A DNA stretch of 64,000 bases from an uncultured Lachnoclostridium sp. (GTDB lineage: Bacteria > Bacillota > Clostridia > Lachnospirales > Lachnospiraceae): assembly GCA_946499505.1 (NCBI GenBank), contig CAMMSL010000001.1:186001-250000 (forward strand), given 5' to 3'. Within the stretch, counting starts at the first letter, position 1, and each line of letters begins with the position of its first letter. The translations under genes and the position numbers were made by a program. Below, in pieces: positions 1 to 7,966 of this stretch. Below the pieces are notes generated by a model. The model saw only the letters and a list, made by a program, of their open reading frames with translations, was not told the origin of the DNA and did not search any database.

Positions 1-484
1 ATTCCAATGTATATGCATACTTCGGATAATCCCCATTGTTCGTATCTTCTGTATAATGATAAACTTTTGCCAGATAAGCGCATATTCTTCTGACTATATC
101 GTCATCTGTTATTTTATCTCCATACATACAGATTTCTATGATCCGTTCCGTTTCCCGCTCTATATTCTGCAGCCTTTTCTTTATACATTCACAGCTCCCA
201 TGATATCTCGCATAAAGTATGATCTCCCTGCCTTTCTTATCCACATATGCAGACGAATATGTACTTCCTTTATAGTCCCATACCAGTTTCATCTGGGGAT
301 AATCACAGCACAAAGCGTAATACAATGGAAGGAGCTCCTGGATATCATTCAACTGCAGTCTTATTTCTGACGCCATATGACTGAGTCCCTCCAACAGCCG
401 CATATAGGCTTGCTGAAGCCTTTCATTAAGATTGTGATATGAGCCCAACGGAAGATCCGGCTCGATTTTTATCAGACTTTCCAT
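1..484 (-). CDS. Transglutaminase-like domain protein, truncated by window edge
   Basis: This open frame is read on the minus strand from the ATG at 484 to base 1 without a stop (about 161 codons), so the C-terminal part lies outside the window. A GGGGGCGG ribosome site precedes the ATG, which overlaps the last codons of the Hsp70-like gene, so the two are probably translationally coupled. The visible part resembles the segment upstream of a transglutaminase-like core: a helical region with a series of Glu/Arg residues, then a basic and aromatic stretch ending in AYLAKVYHY at about residues 138-146, like the helix before the catalytic Cys in such proteins. The catalytic Cys-His-Asp residues are not in view, so the family call is tentative. 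No signal peptide is visible. Confidence 0.5.
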   Translation of the reverse strand, partial: MESLIKIEPDLPLGSYHNLNERLQQAYMRLLEGLSHMASEIRLQLNDIQELLPLYYALCCDYPQMKLVWDYKGSTYSSAYVDKKGREIILYARYHGSCECIKKRLQNIERETERIIEICMYGDKITDDDIVRRICAYLAKVYHYTEDTNNGDYPKYAYTLE

Positions 485-1353
485 TTCATCCGCCCCCTTT
501 CACTCTTCGGAAGAACCGCTCCCAATATTGCGGCATCACGGCATTTATAAGACAGCACTGACGCATCCGGATACCTTTCTCTTACCTCTTTGATACAGTG
601 TTCACAACCGTTCATCCCGCCTGCCAGGATCACCGTCCCCGGTCTTTCATACCCGTATTGTCCGGCTTTTGCCAATAATTTATCATCTGCCGAGAAAATC
701 ATTTCCATTATTTCACTGATCATCCTGTTGTAGTCTTCCCTGAAAATCCTCAGCAAGTATCTGACATTATCCTTTGGAGACCGGAAAATAAACTCGTCCG
801 TTTTCAACCGGTTCTTTCCCATCCGAAGTTTTGCATTTTCCGTCCTGTCTTTCAATGCACGGATGCTTCGCATATCTCCCGCAATATCACCTTTTACCCG
901 TGCGAGCTTGTCCATATAGTATCTCAACATTTTTTCCGTGAGAGTGCCGCCTCCGACCGAAATGCAATGGCAAAGCACTGCTTTAACCTTGTTTTTATCG
1001 ACCCGTACCATAGTAATATCAGTATTATTTTTATGTATGTCGATCACCCGGACTGATCCGTTTCTTACTGATCCTTTATTTTGAAAACAATGGTAGCGCA
1101 CCACAGCCTCTGCCTCACTGATCATATCCCCGGCAGCAATATTTTCATTCTCGGCTCTCCTCATCAAATCCTGTTTATACTGCCACGCTGCACTTGCCGG
1201 ATGCACCAGTACCGCCTGCTTTTTCCAACGGCCAAAACATTTTTCCTCCCCCTGCAGTATTCGGGATGTATGCAGCTTTGTATTATAGGCTGACATACGC
1301 TTTCCCGATGAAGTATACTGTACTGCAAAGTATTCATCATATTCTTCGAACAT
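472..1353 (-). CDS. Divergent, N-terminally short Hsp70/DnaK-like ATPase-domain protein
   Basis: The 293-residue product matches the middle and end of an Hsp70 nucleotide-binding domain. Residues 48-57 (VLVHPASAAW) and the following EAEAVVRYHC stretch resemble the part of actin-fold chaperones that reads TVPA...EPxAAA. Residues 103-113 sit where the phosphate-2 loop DxGGGTxD should be but read VIDIHKNNTDI, without the Gly triplet. Near residue 246, ILAGGMNGC resembles the adenosine motif. The first hundred or so residues of a normal Hsp70, with the IGIDLGTT phosphate-1 loop, are absent, as is the substrate-binding domain. A GGAGAG site precedes the ATG, and a terminator lies just upstream, so this is a separate short gene rather than the tail of a longer frame. 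ATP hydrolysis is doubtful. It could be a decayed chaperone gene or a specialised adaptor. Confidence 0.55.
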   Translation of the reverse strand: MFEEYDEYFAVQYTSSGKRMSAYNTKLHTSRILQGEEKCFGRWKKQAVLVHPASAAWQYKQDLMRRAENENIAAGDMISEAEAVVRYHCFQNKGSVRNGSVRVIDIHKNNTDITMVRVDKNKVKAVLCHCISVGGGTLTEKMLRYYMDKLARVKGDIAGDMRSIRALKDRTENAKLRMGKNRLKTDEFIFRSPKDNVRYLLRIFREDYNRMISEIMEMIFSADDKLLAKAGQYGYERPGTVILAGGMNGCEHCIKEVRERYPDASVLSYKCRDAAILGAVLPKSERGRMKWKV

Positions 1354-1420
1354 TTTTTCTCTCCATGTGTTAAATTTTCATCCAAACATTACCTGTTACT
1401 ATGATAGTTTATACAGCAAT

Positions 1421-1451
1421 AAAAAAAAGCATCAGCTTTGCAACTGATGCT
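1421..1451 (-). terminator. Rho-independent terminator of the kptA unit
   Basis: The stem GCATCAG (1429-1435) pairs with CTGATGC (1444-1450). On the minus strand it is followed by a run of eight T. It ends the phosphoesterase-kptA transcript and separates it from the Hsp70-like gene. Confidence 0.85.
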
Positions 1452-1499
1452 GTAAAATATGCAAGAGGACTTTCGTCCATTTCAATTTTATAAGATAAA

Positions 1500-2096
1500 T
1501 CAAATTTTTTCCAAATATTCTGCAGGTACCATGATCGTAAGCCACACCCCATTTACCGACCGATAGAATCTGAATCCTTTCCGATACATTTCTCCGCTTT
1601 TTACTTTATAAACCACCGGTTTTCCATGCCGGCTCCCCACTTTTTCAGCAGTATCCTTATCTGGCGATAAATGAACCTGCATTCGATTTCCCGGTTTTAA
1701 ACCGGTCTTATCGATAGAAGCAATATACTTTTCTGCTGTTCCATGCCAAAGGATTTCGGGCGGTTCCACCGGTTTCAGATCCAGATCAACGTGAATGGAA
1801 TGACCCTGATTTGCCCGTATCTTCGTACCATCCTCATTAAATGAATATCTCTGTTTAGAATCTGTCCGTACGATCTCATCCAGAATTTCTCTGTTAAACT
1901 TATTGTTTCTGGAAATTCCTGCTATAAATTCATCTACATCCGCCCACCCATGTTCATCTAAAGTAATCCCTATCACTTCCGGTCTATGTCTTAAAATCAT
2001 CGACATATATTTGCTGATTTTGACGTAATTCACATTTTTTTCTTGTTGTTTCAATTTATCGTATTCTTTCACAGTACTGTCCGCCCCACTCTCCAT
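1500..2096 (-). CDS. kptA: RNA 2'-phosphotransferase, Tpt1/KptA family
   Basis: KptA transfers an internal RNA 2'-phosphate to NAD+, giving ADP-ribose 1'',2''-cyclic phosphate. The 198-residue product has the two-lobe Tpt1 layout. The N-terminal lobe has LRHRP (35-39) and the winged-helix stretch DEHGWADVDEF. The C-terminal NAD-binding lobe has RANQGHS (94-100), WHGT (117-120), VHLS (141-144) and a final FYRSVNGVWL. Arg, His and Arg positions of the family are present. Length is normal apart from about 20 extra N-terminal residues. A GTG at codon 9, preceded by GGGGCGG, is a plausible alternative start. The gene lies 22 bp after a metallophosphoesterase on the same strand and the pair ends in a good terminator, so they form an operon. 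The physiological RNA substrate in bacteria is unknown. Confidence 0.9.
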   Translation of the reverse strand: MESGADSTVKEYDKLKQQEKNVNYVKISKYMSMILRHRPEVIGITLDEHGWADVDEFIAGISRNNKFNREILDEIVRTDSKQRYSFNEDGTKIRANQGHSIHVDLDLKPVEPPEILWHGTAEKYIASIDKTGLKPGNRMQVHLSPDKDTAEKVGSRHGKPVVYKVKSGEMYRKGFRFYRSVNGVWLTIMVPAEYLEKI

Positions 2097-2118
2097 TGAT
2101 TATTATATTTTTACCGTA

Positions 2119-2832
2119 TCATCCGCTGATTCCCCGGAATTCCCATGTTTTAGTATCAATCAAAAGAAACTCCCGGGTTCCTATCGGCCTTCCATCCCTG
2201 TAAGTAGAAAATACATCACATGAGATTACATTGTCTTTTCTGTATATTTCATCAACTGGTGTATGTCCTACCACCTGCAGGATTTTACGCGGTTTATACA
2301 TTCTCCCTGCCGAAAACTGCGGTCTGTACCAGATGGGCGAAGCATCATTCCACATAGAGTCATGATGCAGATCATTGATCCTGTTGACAACTTCGTCAAC
2401 GTCATGATATTTCGCTGATGGAACTGTATTCTTTACAAAAAAGTCCAGAACCCCTCCATGACAGAACAGTACGTCATCAATCTTCTGAATATATTTAATC
2501 TCATTCCCTTCTGGTAATGTTCTTCGCAGCTCCAGAAGTTTTTCCTGTACCGTCCATGATGCCGCAGCGCTGTATCCACTCTCCCTTTCATTCCACATAT
2601 AACAAAGATCATGGTTACCGTAAGTCCAAAGTGTATCAGGATATTTTTTTGCAAATGCGATTGCTGTATCAAATGTCTCAACATACAGCTCAATATTATA
2701 TTCTCTGTCCCAATCGTCCGGTATGTCCATAAGGCATACTGCCTTTTCAGCCACTCCCTGTTCCAGCAATTCATGCGCCTGATGAAACATATATGGTTTC
2801 AAATGAACATCCGGTATGACTAATACTTTCAT
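2119..2832 (-). CDS. Calcineurin-like metallophosphoesterase (PrpE/ApaH-like)
   Basis: The 237-residue soluble protein carries the binuclear-metal phosphoesterase signature in order: D8-x-H10 (IPDVH), an Asp in LMDIPDD (36-40), GNHD at 72-75, CHGG at 124-127 and GHTP at 189-192. This is the serine/threonine-phosphatase-like or ApaH/PrpE-like branch, which acts on phosphoproteins, dinucleoside polyphosphates or RNA ends. It precedes kptA by 22 bp in one transcription unit, so a nucleotide or RNA-end substrate is attractive but only inferred. The start has a TAGGAGATA ribosome site upstream. No leader peptide or membrane segment is seen. Confidence 0.85.
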   Translation of the reverse strand: MKVLVIPDVHLKPYMFHQAHELLEQGVAEKAVCLMDIPDDWDREYNIELYVETFDTAIAFAKKYPDTLWTYGNHDLCYMWNERESGYSAAASWTVQEKLLELRRTLPEGNEIKYIQKIDDVLFCHGGVLDFFVKNTVPSAKYHDVDEVVNRINDLHHDSMWNDASPIWYRPQFSAGRMYKPRKILQVVGHTPVDEIYRKDNVISCDVFSTYRDGRPIGTREFLLIDTKTWEFRGISG

Positions 2833-3209
2833 TTTACTGTATCTCCTATTAATGTATTTATTGTCATTATCTCAGCTTTAAGAGCATTATAAATGATAAT
2901 TTGCAAATTTATAATAAGATATGACGAAATCATCTTTTCATTTTAGGAATTTATTTTTCATATTTACATTTTTACGTGTCATACTGAATTCGGCATAATA
3001 AGCGCCAGTCCACTATTGATGTTTTCTGACTGCATCAAAAAAGGGCACTTTTTGAAAGTTCATCTTTCAAAAAGTACCCCAAGCAATCTGTTTTGCCTGA
3101 AATGGACAAACGACAACTTCTTACAATACATCATAATAATTCGTATTTGCTTTGGTTTTTGTTGTCAAAATGAATTTTTGCTGTCAAATCTGAAGGTCAT
3201 TTCTTATCC
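2833..3209. other. AT-rich intergenic region
   Basis: No gene is supported in these 377 bases. The left part is the promoter region of the phosphoesterase-kptA unit and contains a 12-base palindrome AATTTGCAAATT near 2896. The right part holds the long hairpin at 3043-3079 that probably ends lysS transcription. Confidence 0.6.
3043..3079 (-). terminator. Long hairpin terminator downstream of lysS
   Basis: A 16-base stem (3043-3058 with 3064-3079, one mismatch) and a 5-base loop are followed on the minus strand by TTTTTT. It lies about 130 bp past the lysS stop. The stem is unusually long for a simple terminator. Confidence 0.75.
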
Positions 3210-5093
3210 TTAGTACAGCTTCGCCCCGGCCGGAATCCTGTCATCCACCATCAGCAGATTCAGTGCTTCCTGTCCGTCATACTCGTGTACCGCGCTGATC
3301 AGCATACCGCAGGAATCAATTCCCATCATCTTTCTCGGCGGCAGGTTCACGATTGCGATGCAGGTCTTTCCGACCAGCTCTTCCGGCTCGTAGTACTCGT
3401 GGATACCGCTCAAGATCGTGCGGTCTGTGCCTGTCCCGTCATCCAGTGTGAACTGCAGCAGTTTCTTGGACTTCGGTACAGCAACGCATTCTTTTACTTT
3501 CACAGCTCTGAAATCAGATTTGCTGAATGTATCGAAATCAACAAACTCCTCGAAGAGCGGCTCAACCTTTACTTTGGAGAGATCGATCTTCACAGCCGGT
3601 GCTTCCTGTGCGGAAGACTGCGCTGCATTATTTGCTTCATTCTTTGCAGCTCCCTGGGACTTCATTGTGGGGAAGAGCAGCACGTCACGGATGGCAGCGC
3701 TGTTCGTGAGCAGCATACACATTCTGTCGATACCGAAACCGATACCGCCTGTCGGCGGCATACCGATTTCCAGAGCGTTGAGGAAGTCCTCATCTGTATG
3801 CTCCGCCTCATCATCTCCGGCCGCCGCATTGGCATCCTGCTGCGCAAAACGCTCTCTCTGATCGATCGGGTCGTTCAGCTCGGAGTAAGCGTTAGCCATC
3901 TCCCAGCCATTCATAAAGAACTCGAAACGCTCCACATAGTCCGGATTCTCCGGCTTCTTCTTGGTGAGCGGTGAGATCTCGATTGGATGGTCCATGACAA
4001 ATGTTGGCTGTACCAGATGCTCTTCTACATATTCCTCGAAAAACAGATTCAGGATATCGCCTTTCTTATGTCTTTCTTCGAACTCTATATTGTGCTCTTT
4101 CGCAAGCTCTCTTGCCTGCTCCAGTGTCTCTACTTCATTCCAGTCCACGCCTGCATATTTCTTTACAGCGTCAACCATAGTAATACGCTCGAACGGTTTT
4201 CCGAGATCCATCTCGATATCATTGTAGACAATCTTTGTCGTTCCGAGCACTTCCTGTGCCACATGACGGTACAGGTTCTCCGTCAGATCCATCATTCCGT
4301 TGTAATCTGTATACGCCTGATAGAGCTCCATCAGTGTGAACTCCGGATTGTGTCTTGTATCAAGGCCTTCATTTCTGAATACTCGACCGATCTCGTATAC
4401 CTTCTCAAGTCCTCCTACGATCAGTCTCTTCAGGTAGAGCTCCAGAGAAATACGAAGCTTCAGGTCTTCATTCAGGGCATTGAAGTGAGTCTCGAACGGT
4501 CTTGCGGCAGCTCCTCCGGCATTCGCAACAAGCATCGGTGTCTCAACTTCCATGAAGCCCTGTCCGTCCAGATATTTACGGATTGAGCTGATGATTCTGG
4601 AACGTTTGATAAATGTATCCTTTACTTCCGGGTTCATGATCAGATCCACGTATCTCTGACGGTAACGTGTATCTGTATTAGTCAGTCCGTGGAACTTCTC
4701 CGGAAGGATCTGGAGACTCTTGGAGAGCAGTGTCACATGAGATGCATGGATAGAAATCTCTCCTGTCTTTGTCTTGAACACTTCTCCCTCAATGCCGATC
4801 ACATCGCCTACGTCCAGCTTTTTGAACTCCTTGTAGTTCTCCTCGCCTGCGCTGTCTCTTGCCACATAAGACTGAATATTGCCTTTCAGATCCTGCACAT
4901 TGCAGAAAGACGCTTTTCCCATCACACGCTTGGACATCATACGTCCTGCGATGGATACCTGTTTTCCTTCCAGCTCGTCAAAGTTGTCCTTGATCTCCTG
5001 GCTGTGATGTGTCTGGTCATATTTTGTGATCACAAACGGGTCCTTACCGTTCTGCTGCAGCTCCGCAAGTTTCTCGCGGCGCACCTTTCTCAA
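3210..5093 (-). CDS. lysS: Lysyl-tRNA synthetase (class II) with C-terminal tRNA-binding domain; N-terminus interrupted by amber codon
   Basis: The enzyme charges tRNA-Lys with lysine. The product has the N-terminal OB-fold anticodon domain (about residues 45-140), the class II core with motif 2 ([15 protein letters not shown]) and motif 3 (GIGFGIDRM), and a C-terminal extension of roughly 120 residues that matches the EMAP/MetG-type tRNA-bind OB fold ([17 protein letters not shown], then NLPPRKMMG). The apparent original start is the GTG at 5136-5138, with AAGGAG 8 bases upstream. In that frame codon 15 is TAG (5094-5096), inside the usual DLNxLxKVRREKL segment. The uninterrupted frame given here begins at the TTG (5091-5093) immediately after the TAG, so translation may re-initiate there and lose only a non-conserved leader. 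greA lies upstream in the same direction. Confidence 0.9.
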   Translation of the reverse strand: MRKVRREKLAELQQNGKDPFVITKYDQTHHSQEIKDNFDELEGKQVSIAGRMMSKRVMGKASFCNVQDLKGNIQSYVARDSAGEENYKEFKKLDVGDVIGIEGEVFKTKTGEISIHASHVTLLSKSLQILPEKFHGLTNTDTRYRQRYVDLIMNPEVKDTFIKRSRIISSIRKYLDGQGFMEVETPMLVANAGGAAARPFETHFNALNEDLKLRISLELYLKRLIVGGLEKVYEIGRVFRNEGLDTRHNPEFTLMELYQAYTDYNGMMDLTENLYRHVAQEVLGTTKIVYNDIEMDLGKPFERITMVDAVKKYAGVDWNEVETLEQARELAKEHNIEFEERHKKGDILNLFFEEYVEEHLVQPTFVMDHPIEISPLTKKKPENPDYVERFEFFMNGWEMANAYSELNDPIDQRERFAQQDANAAAGDDEAEHTDEDFLNALEIGMPPTGGIGFGIDRMCMLLTNSAAIRDVLLFPTMKSQGAAKNEANNAAQSSAQEAPAVKIDLSKVKVEPLFEEFVDFDTFSKSDFRAVKVKECVAVPKSKKLLQFTLDDGTGTDRTILSGIHEYYEPEELVGKTCIAIVNLPPRKMMGIDSCGMLISAVHEYDGQEALNLLMVDDRIPAGAKLY

Positions 5094-5151
5094 CTAATTC
5101 AGATCCTGTTCCTGTCCGTTTTTCTGCTGCTGTGCCACTGTATTTTCTCCT
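5094..5151 (-). other. Amber-interrupted leader of lysS
   Basis: Read on the minus strand, AAGGAG (5147-5152) is followed 8 bases later by GTG (5138-5136), thirteen further sense codons and then TAG (5096-5094), directly followed by TTG. The frame is continuous with lysS. A single base change from CAG, GAG or AAG would explain the stop. Confidence 0.8.
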
Positions 5152-5244
5152 TTCATTACTCTTGCCGTGCATTTCACGGCATAGTGGTCCACTTTTATGG
5201 TGTTTCTTTTTATATTGGTTCTTATAACCCCATACACGCGAATT

Positions 5245-5271
5245 CAGACCCCTTAATAATTAAGAGGTCTG
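5245..5271 (-). other. Stem-loop between greA and lysS
   Basis: A 27-base imperfect palindrome (CAGACC...GGTCTG ends, AT-rich centre) lies between greA and lysS. No T-run follows on either strand, so it is more likely a processing or stability hairpin than a strong terminator. Confidence 0.4.
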
Positions 5272-5286
5272 TGTCGTGTCATATCT

Positions 5287-5772
5287 TTACTTTGAACGGC
5301 TGATCTCAAGTACTTTGTACTCGATGTCGCCTGCCTGTGTCTCTACGGTAACTGTCTCGCCGGCTTTCTTTCCGATCAGCGCCTGTCCCACCGGAGACTC
5401 ATTGGAAATCTTGCCCTCAAGGCTGTTCGCCTCTGTAGATCCCACAATCTTGAACTCCATCTCCTCATCATATGTGATGTCATACACTTTTACCGTACAT
5501 CCTACATTGATCTTGTCAAAGTCAACTTCGTCCTCAACGACTACCTCTGCATTCTTCAGTATTGCTTCAAGCTCCTCGATGCGGGCTTCAATATCTCTCT
5601 GCTCGTCTTTCGCTGCATCATACTCTGCATTCTCGGAGAGGTCTCCCTGTTCTCTTGCCTCTTTGATCTTAGCTGCAACTTCTTTTCTCTTTACCACCTT
5701 AAGATCTTCAAGTTCGTCCTCAAGTGCCTTTAATCCGGCATAAGTAAGTAATTTTTTCTTTGCCTCTGCCAT
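5287..5772 (-). CDS. greA: Transcript cleavage factor GreA
   Basis: GreA enters the RNA polymerase secondary channel and stimulates cleavage of backtracked RNA. The 161-residue length is typical. Residues 1-75 form the antiparallel coiled coil, with the acidic tip [12 protein letters not shown] (40-51), where D44 and E47 hold the catalytic Mg. The C-terminal FKBP-like globular part runs from about 82 and includes [23 protein letters not shown]. The gene lies upstream of lysS in the same direction, a common arrangement in Bacillota. The ATG is preceded by AGGAAGCG. dusB lies upstream on the same strand. Confidence 0.97.
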   Translation of the reverse strand: MAEAKKKLLTYAGLKALEDELEDLKVVKRKEVAAKIKEAREQGDLSENAEYDAAKDEQRDIEARIEELEAILKNAEVVVEDEVDFDKINVGCTVKVYDITYDEEMEFKIVGSTEANSLEGKISNESPVGQALIGKKAGETVTVETQAGDIEYKVLEISRSK

Positions 5773-5823
5773 TGGTTACGCTTCCTTTCTGTTTCTCTGG
5801 TTTTCTTTCTATTTTTCGATGTC

Positions 5824-5852
5824 CATTACACGGGACTTTATGTCCTGTAATG
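5824..5852 (-). other. Stem-loop between dusB and greA
   Basis: CATTACA...GGAC pairs with GTCC...TGTAATG with a 2-base bulge and a 5-base loop. There is no T-run, so it may be a partial terminator or an intercistronic stability element. Confidence 0.35.
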
Positions 5853-5897
5853 CTGTCATTTAAGTCTATTTCGCAATTTCAATATTATAACCAAACT

Positions 5898-6857
5898 CTA
5901 TAATGATGTCAAGAGATTTTCCAGTTCTTCAAGGCTCTCCACCGCGTTCACTTTTTCCCTCAGACGGGCCGCTCCTTTGAGCCCTTTCGTGTACCATGCC
6001 ACGTGTTTTCTCATCTCCCGGATGCCCGAAAATTCACCCTTATATTCAAGCTGCAGGCGGGCATGTCTGAGCATCATTTTCCTGATCTCATCCTTGTCCG
6101 GTCTGGGCGGAAGTTTCCCTGTCTCCTCCCAGTGTATCATCTCAGAGAAGATCCACGGATTGCCCTGGGCGCCTCTTGCGATCATGATTCCGTCGCATCC
6201 GGTCTGCCGCATCAGCTCGTCCGCCTTCTGAGGCGACGTCACGTCTCCGTTTCCTATAACGGGAATGGACACCGCTTCCTTTACCTGACGGATAATATCC
6301 CAGTCCGCTTTGCCGCTGTAGTACTGCTCTCTCGTGCGCCCGTGCACCGCCACAGCCGCCGCACCGGCTTCCTCTATGATCTTAGCGATCTCCACCGCAT
6401 TTACGTGGTCGTCGTCAAAACCTTTTCTGATCTTCACCGTTACCGGCTTATCGATGGCTTTTACCAGCGCACTGACAATCTCATAGACCAGCTTCGGATT
6501 CTTCATAAGCGCGGAACCTTCGCCGTTTTTGACAACCTTCGGCACCGGGCATCCCATATTGACGTCAAGAATGGCAAAAGGTCTCTCCTCGATCCGTTTC
6601 GCCATCTCGCTCATGATCTTCGGATCAGAGCCAAACAGCTGCAGGGACACCGGACGTTCATCCGGATGGATCTCCAGCAGGCTCTCTGTATTTCTATTAT
6701 TATAGTAGATTGCCTTCGCACTCACCATCTCCATACAGAGGAGCCCCGCTCCCTGCTCCCGGCAGAGCAGACGAAATGGCAGGTCGGTCACGCCTGCCAT
6801 GGGTCCTAATATATAACGGTTTTCAAGTTCTACATTTCCTATTTTTAAGTGTTTCAT
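5898..6857 (-). CDS. dusB: tRNA-dihydrouridine synthase, DusB type
   Basis: This is an FMN-dependent reductase that converts specific tRNA uridines to dihydrouridine. The 319-residue product has the TIM-barrel Dus layout: FMN-binding start LGPMAGVTDLPFR (18-30), the SLQLFGSDP strand, DVNMGCPVPKV with catalytic Cys103, IRKGFDDDHVN, VHGRTREQYYSGKADW, IGNGDV, and the phosphate-binding ARGAQGNPWIF. The C-terminal helical tRNA-recognition domain follows. The gene begins a few bases after coaX ends, so the two are co-transcribed, with greA and lysS further downstream. Confidence 0.95.
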   Translation of the reverse strand: MKHLKIGNVELENRYILGPMAGVTDLPFRLLCREQGAGLLCMEMVSAKAIYYNNRNTESLLEIHPDERPVSLQLFGSDPKIMSEMAKRIEERPFAILDVNMGCPVPKVVKNGEGSALMKNPKLVYEIVSALVKAIDKPVTVKIRKGFDDDHVNAVEIAKIIEEAGAAAVAVHGRTREQYYSGKADWDIIRQVKEAVSIPVIGNGDVTSPQKADELMRQTGCDGIMIARGAQGNPWIFSEMIHWEETGKLPPRPDKDEIRKMMLRHARLQLEYKGEFSGIREMRKHVAWYTKGLKGAARLREKVNAVESLEELENLLTSL

Positions 6858-6862
6858 AGCTC

Positions 6863-7642
6863 TTATTTCTCAGTTCCCTTCATCCTCTCATAGATCAGCC
6901 TCAGCCCGTTCAGCGTCAGCTGCGGATCATACAGATCGATACATTCCGTCTCTTTGGCGATGATCTTTCCCAGACCGCCTGTAGCGATCACATATGCATC
7001 CGCATATCCGGATTCCTCTTTCATCTTTCTCACAATATATTCCGTCTGGCCGATAGCGCCGAACACCAGACCTCCCTGCATACCCGATACCGTGTCCCGT
7101 GCAAGGACGGAGTCCGGCTTCTGGATCTGGATGGCAGGCAGCATGGCGGCTCCGCCCCATAAGGAGCGCCCTGCCGTCTCGATACCGGGAGCAATGATGC
7201 ACGCCTCAAGCGTACTGTCAGGGCCGATCAGGTCATAAGTGGTCGCTGTCCCGAAATCAATAACGATGGCCGGACCTTTCGCAATCGCATATCCAGCAAC
7301 CGCATTGACGATACGGTCAGGGCCTGTCCTTGAAGGATTGTCCGTATTCACGCGGACGCCGGTATCCGAATCCGCGGATACGATCAGCGGAGTAGTCTGC
7401 AGATATTTGATGATCCCGCTTGTCAGGGAATGCATGATATCCGGTACGACCGATGCAATGATAACCGCCTTGATCTTCTTCGGGTCAATGGCCCTGTGTT
7501 CCAGTATGCCGCAGATGGTCATGCCGTATTCATCCGATGTTCTCGGCCGTTTTGTCGTCATACGGAACATTCCCAGCAGGACCTCCTCCCTGAACACTCC
7601 CATTGTGATATTTGTATTTCCCACATCGATCGTAAGCAGCAT
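6863..7642 (-). CDS. coaX: Type III pantothenate kinase
   Basis: CoaX phosphorylates pantothenate in the first step of coenzyme A synthesis. The 259-residue product shows DVGNTN (6-11, P-loop of the ASKHA fold), TGPDRI and VDFGTATTYD, and a C-terminal ATGGLG. The ATG at 7642 is chosen because GGGAGGA lies 6-7 bases upstream and the product then starts at the conserved MLLTIDVGNT. The frame is open a further 16 codons upstream, but those lie in a repeat-like intergenic element. A birA gene often precedes coaX in this group but is not present here. Confidence 0.95.
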   Translation of the reverse strand: MLLTIDVGNTNITMGVFREEVLLGMFRMTTKRPRTSDEYGMTICGILEHRAIDPKKIKAVIIASVVPDIMHSLTSGIIKYLQTTPLIVSADSDTGVRVNTDNPSRTGPDRIVNAVAGYAIAKGPAIVIDFGTATTYDLIGPDSTLEACIIAPGIETAGRSLWGGAAMLPAIQIQKPDSVLARDTVSGMQGGLVFGAIGQTEYIVRKMKEESGYADAYVIATGGLGKIIAKETECIDLYDPQLTLNGLRLIYERMKGTEK

Positions 7643-7676
7643 ATATATTCCTCCCGCATATTTGCAGATTACAAGC

Positions 7677-7862
7677 GAACTGTAACTCATCCGTTATCGT
7701 TCACTCCGCGCCATTCGCAAAGACGCACTGCCGTGCTTACTGCGGCTAATGCCGCTTCTTTGCTCATGTACCGGCGCTCCCTTCGTATACAGGAGATCAG
7801 TCTTATCTTTATGCAAGCATAGATCGGACTGATCTCCTGTATACGAGTGAACTTTAACTCAT
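7677..7862. repeat. Inverted-repeat element flanked by near-identical direct repeats
   Basis: A perfect 19-base inverted repeat (7784-7802 and 7827-7845) encloses a 24-base centre that is itself partly self-complementary (ATGCAAGCAT). A second group of small hairpins lies at 7722-7756, including GCGGCTAATGCCGC. The block is bounded by 14-base direct repeats at 7677-7690 and 7849-7862, identical at 13 positions, as expected for a target duplication. No credible gene lies inside. It looks like a small non-autonomous palindromic element. Confidence 0.55.
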
Positions 7863-7928
7863 ATCTTACAAGCATCGCTTGCCGCCGTCAAGTGCACCTT
7901 TCCGATTCATCTAACCGATGCCAAAATA

Positions 7929-7960
7929 CCCCTGCCGGCAAAACTTCTTCCCGGCAGGGG
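7929..7960. terminator. Terminator of the acyl-AMP ligase operon
   Basis: CCCCTGCCGG (7929-7938) pairs with CCGGCAGGGG (7951-7960) around a 12-base loop. A/T runs on both sides make it work on either strand. It ends the minus-strand operon that finishes at 7967. Confidence 0.9.
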
Positions 7961-7966
7961 CATTTT

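Noticed and set aside
3285..3974. 229-residue plus-strand frame over lysS
   Set aside because: Antisense shadow, Cys/His-rich, no start signals.
5094..5138. Pyrrolysine or recoding at the lysS amber codon
   Set aside because: No pyl genes or recoding element near. A point mutation, re-initiation or error is simpler.
5139..5286. T-box or lysine riboswitch upstream of lysS
   Set aside because: The region is only ~150 bases long, has one simple hairpin, and no T-box sequence or L-box helices were seen.
7643..7690. 16-codon N-terminal extension of CoaX
   Set aside because: It lies in the repeat-like element, and the ribosome site GGGAGGA favours the start at 7642.
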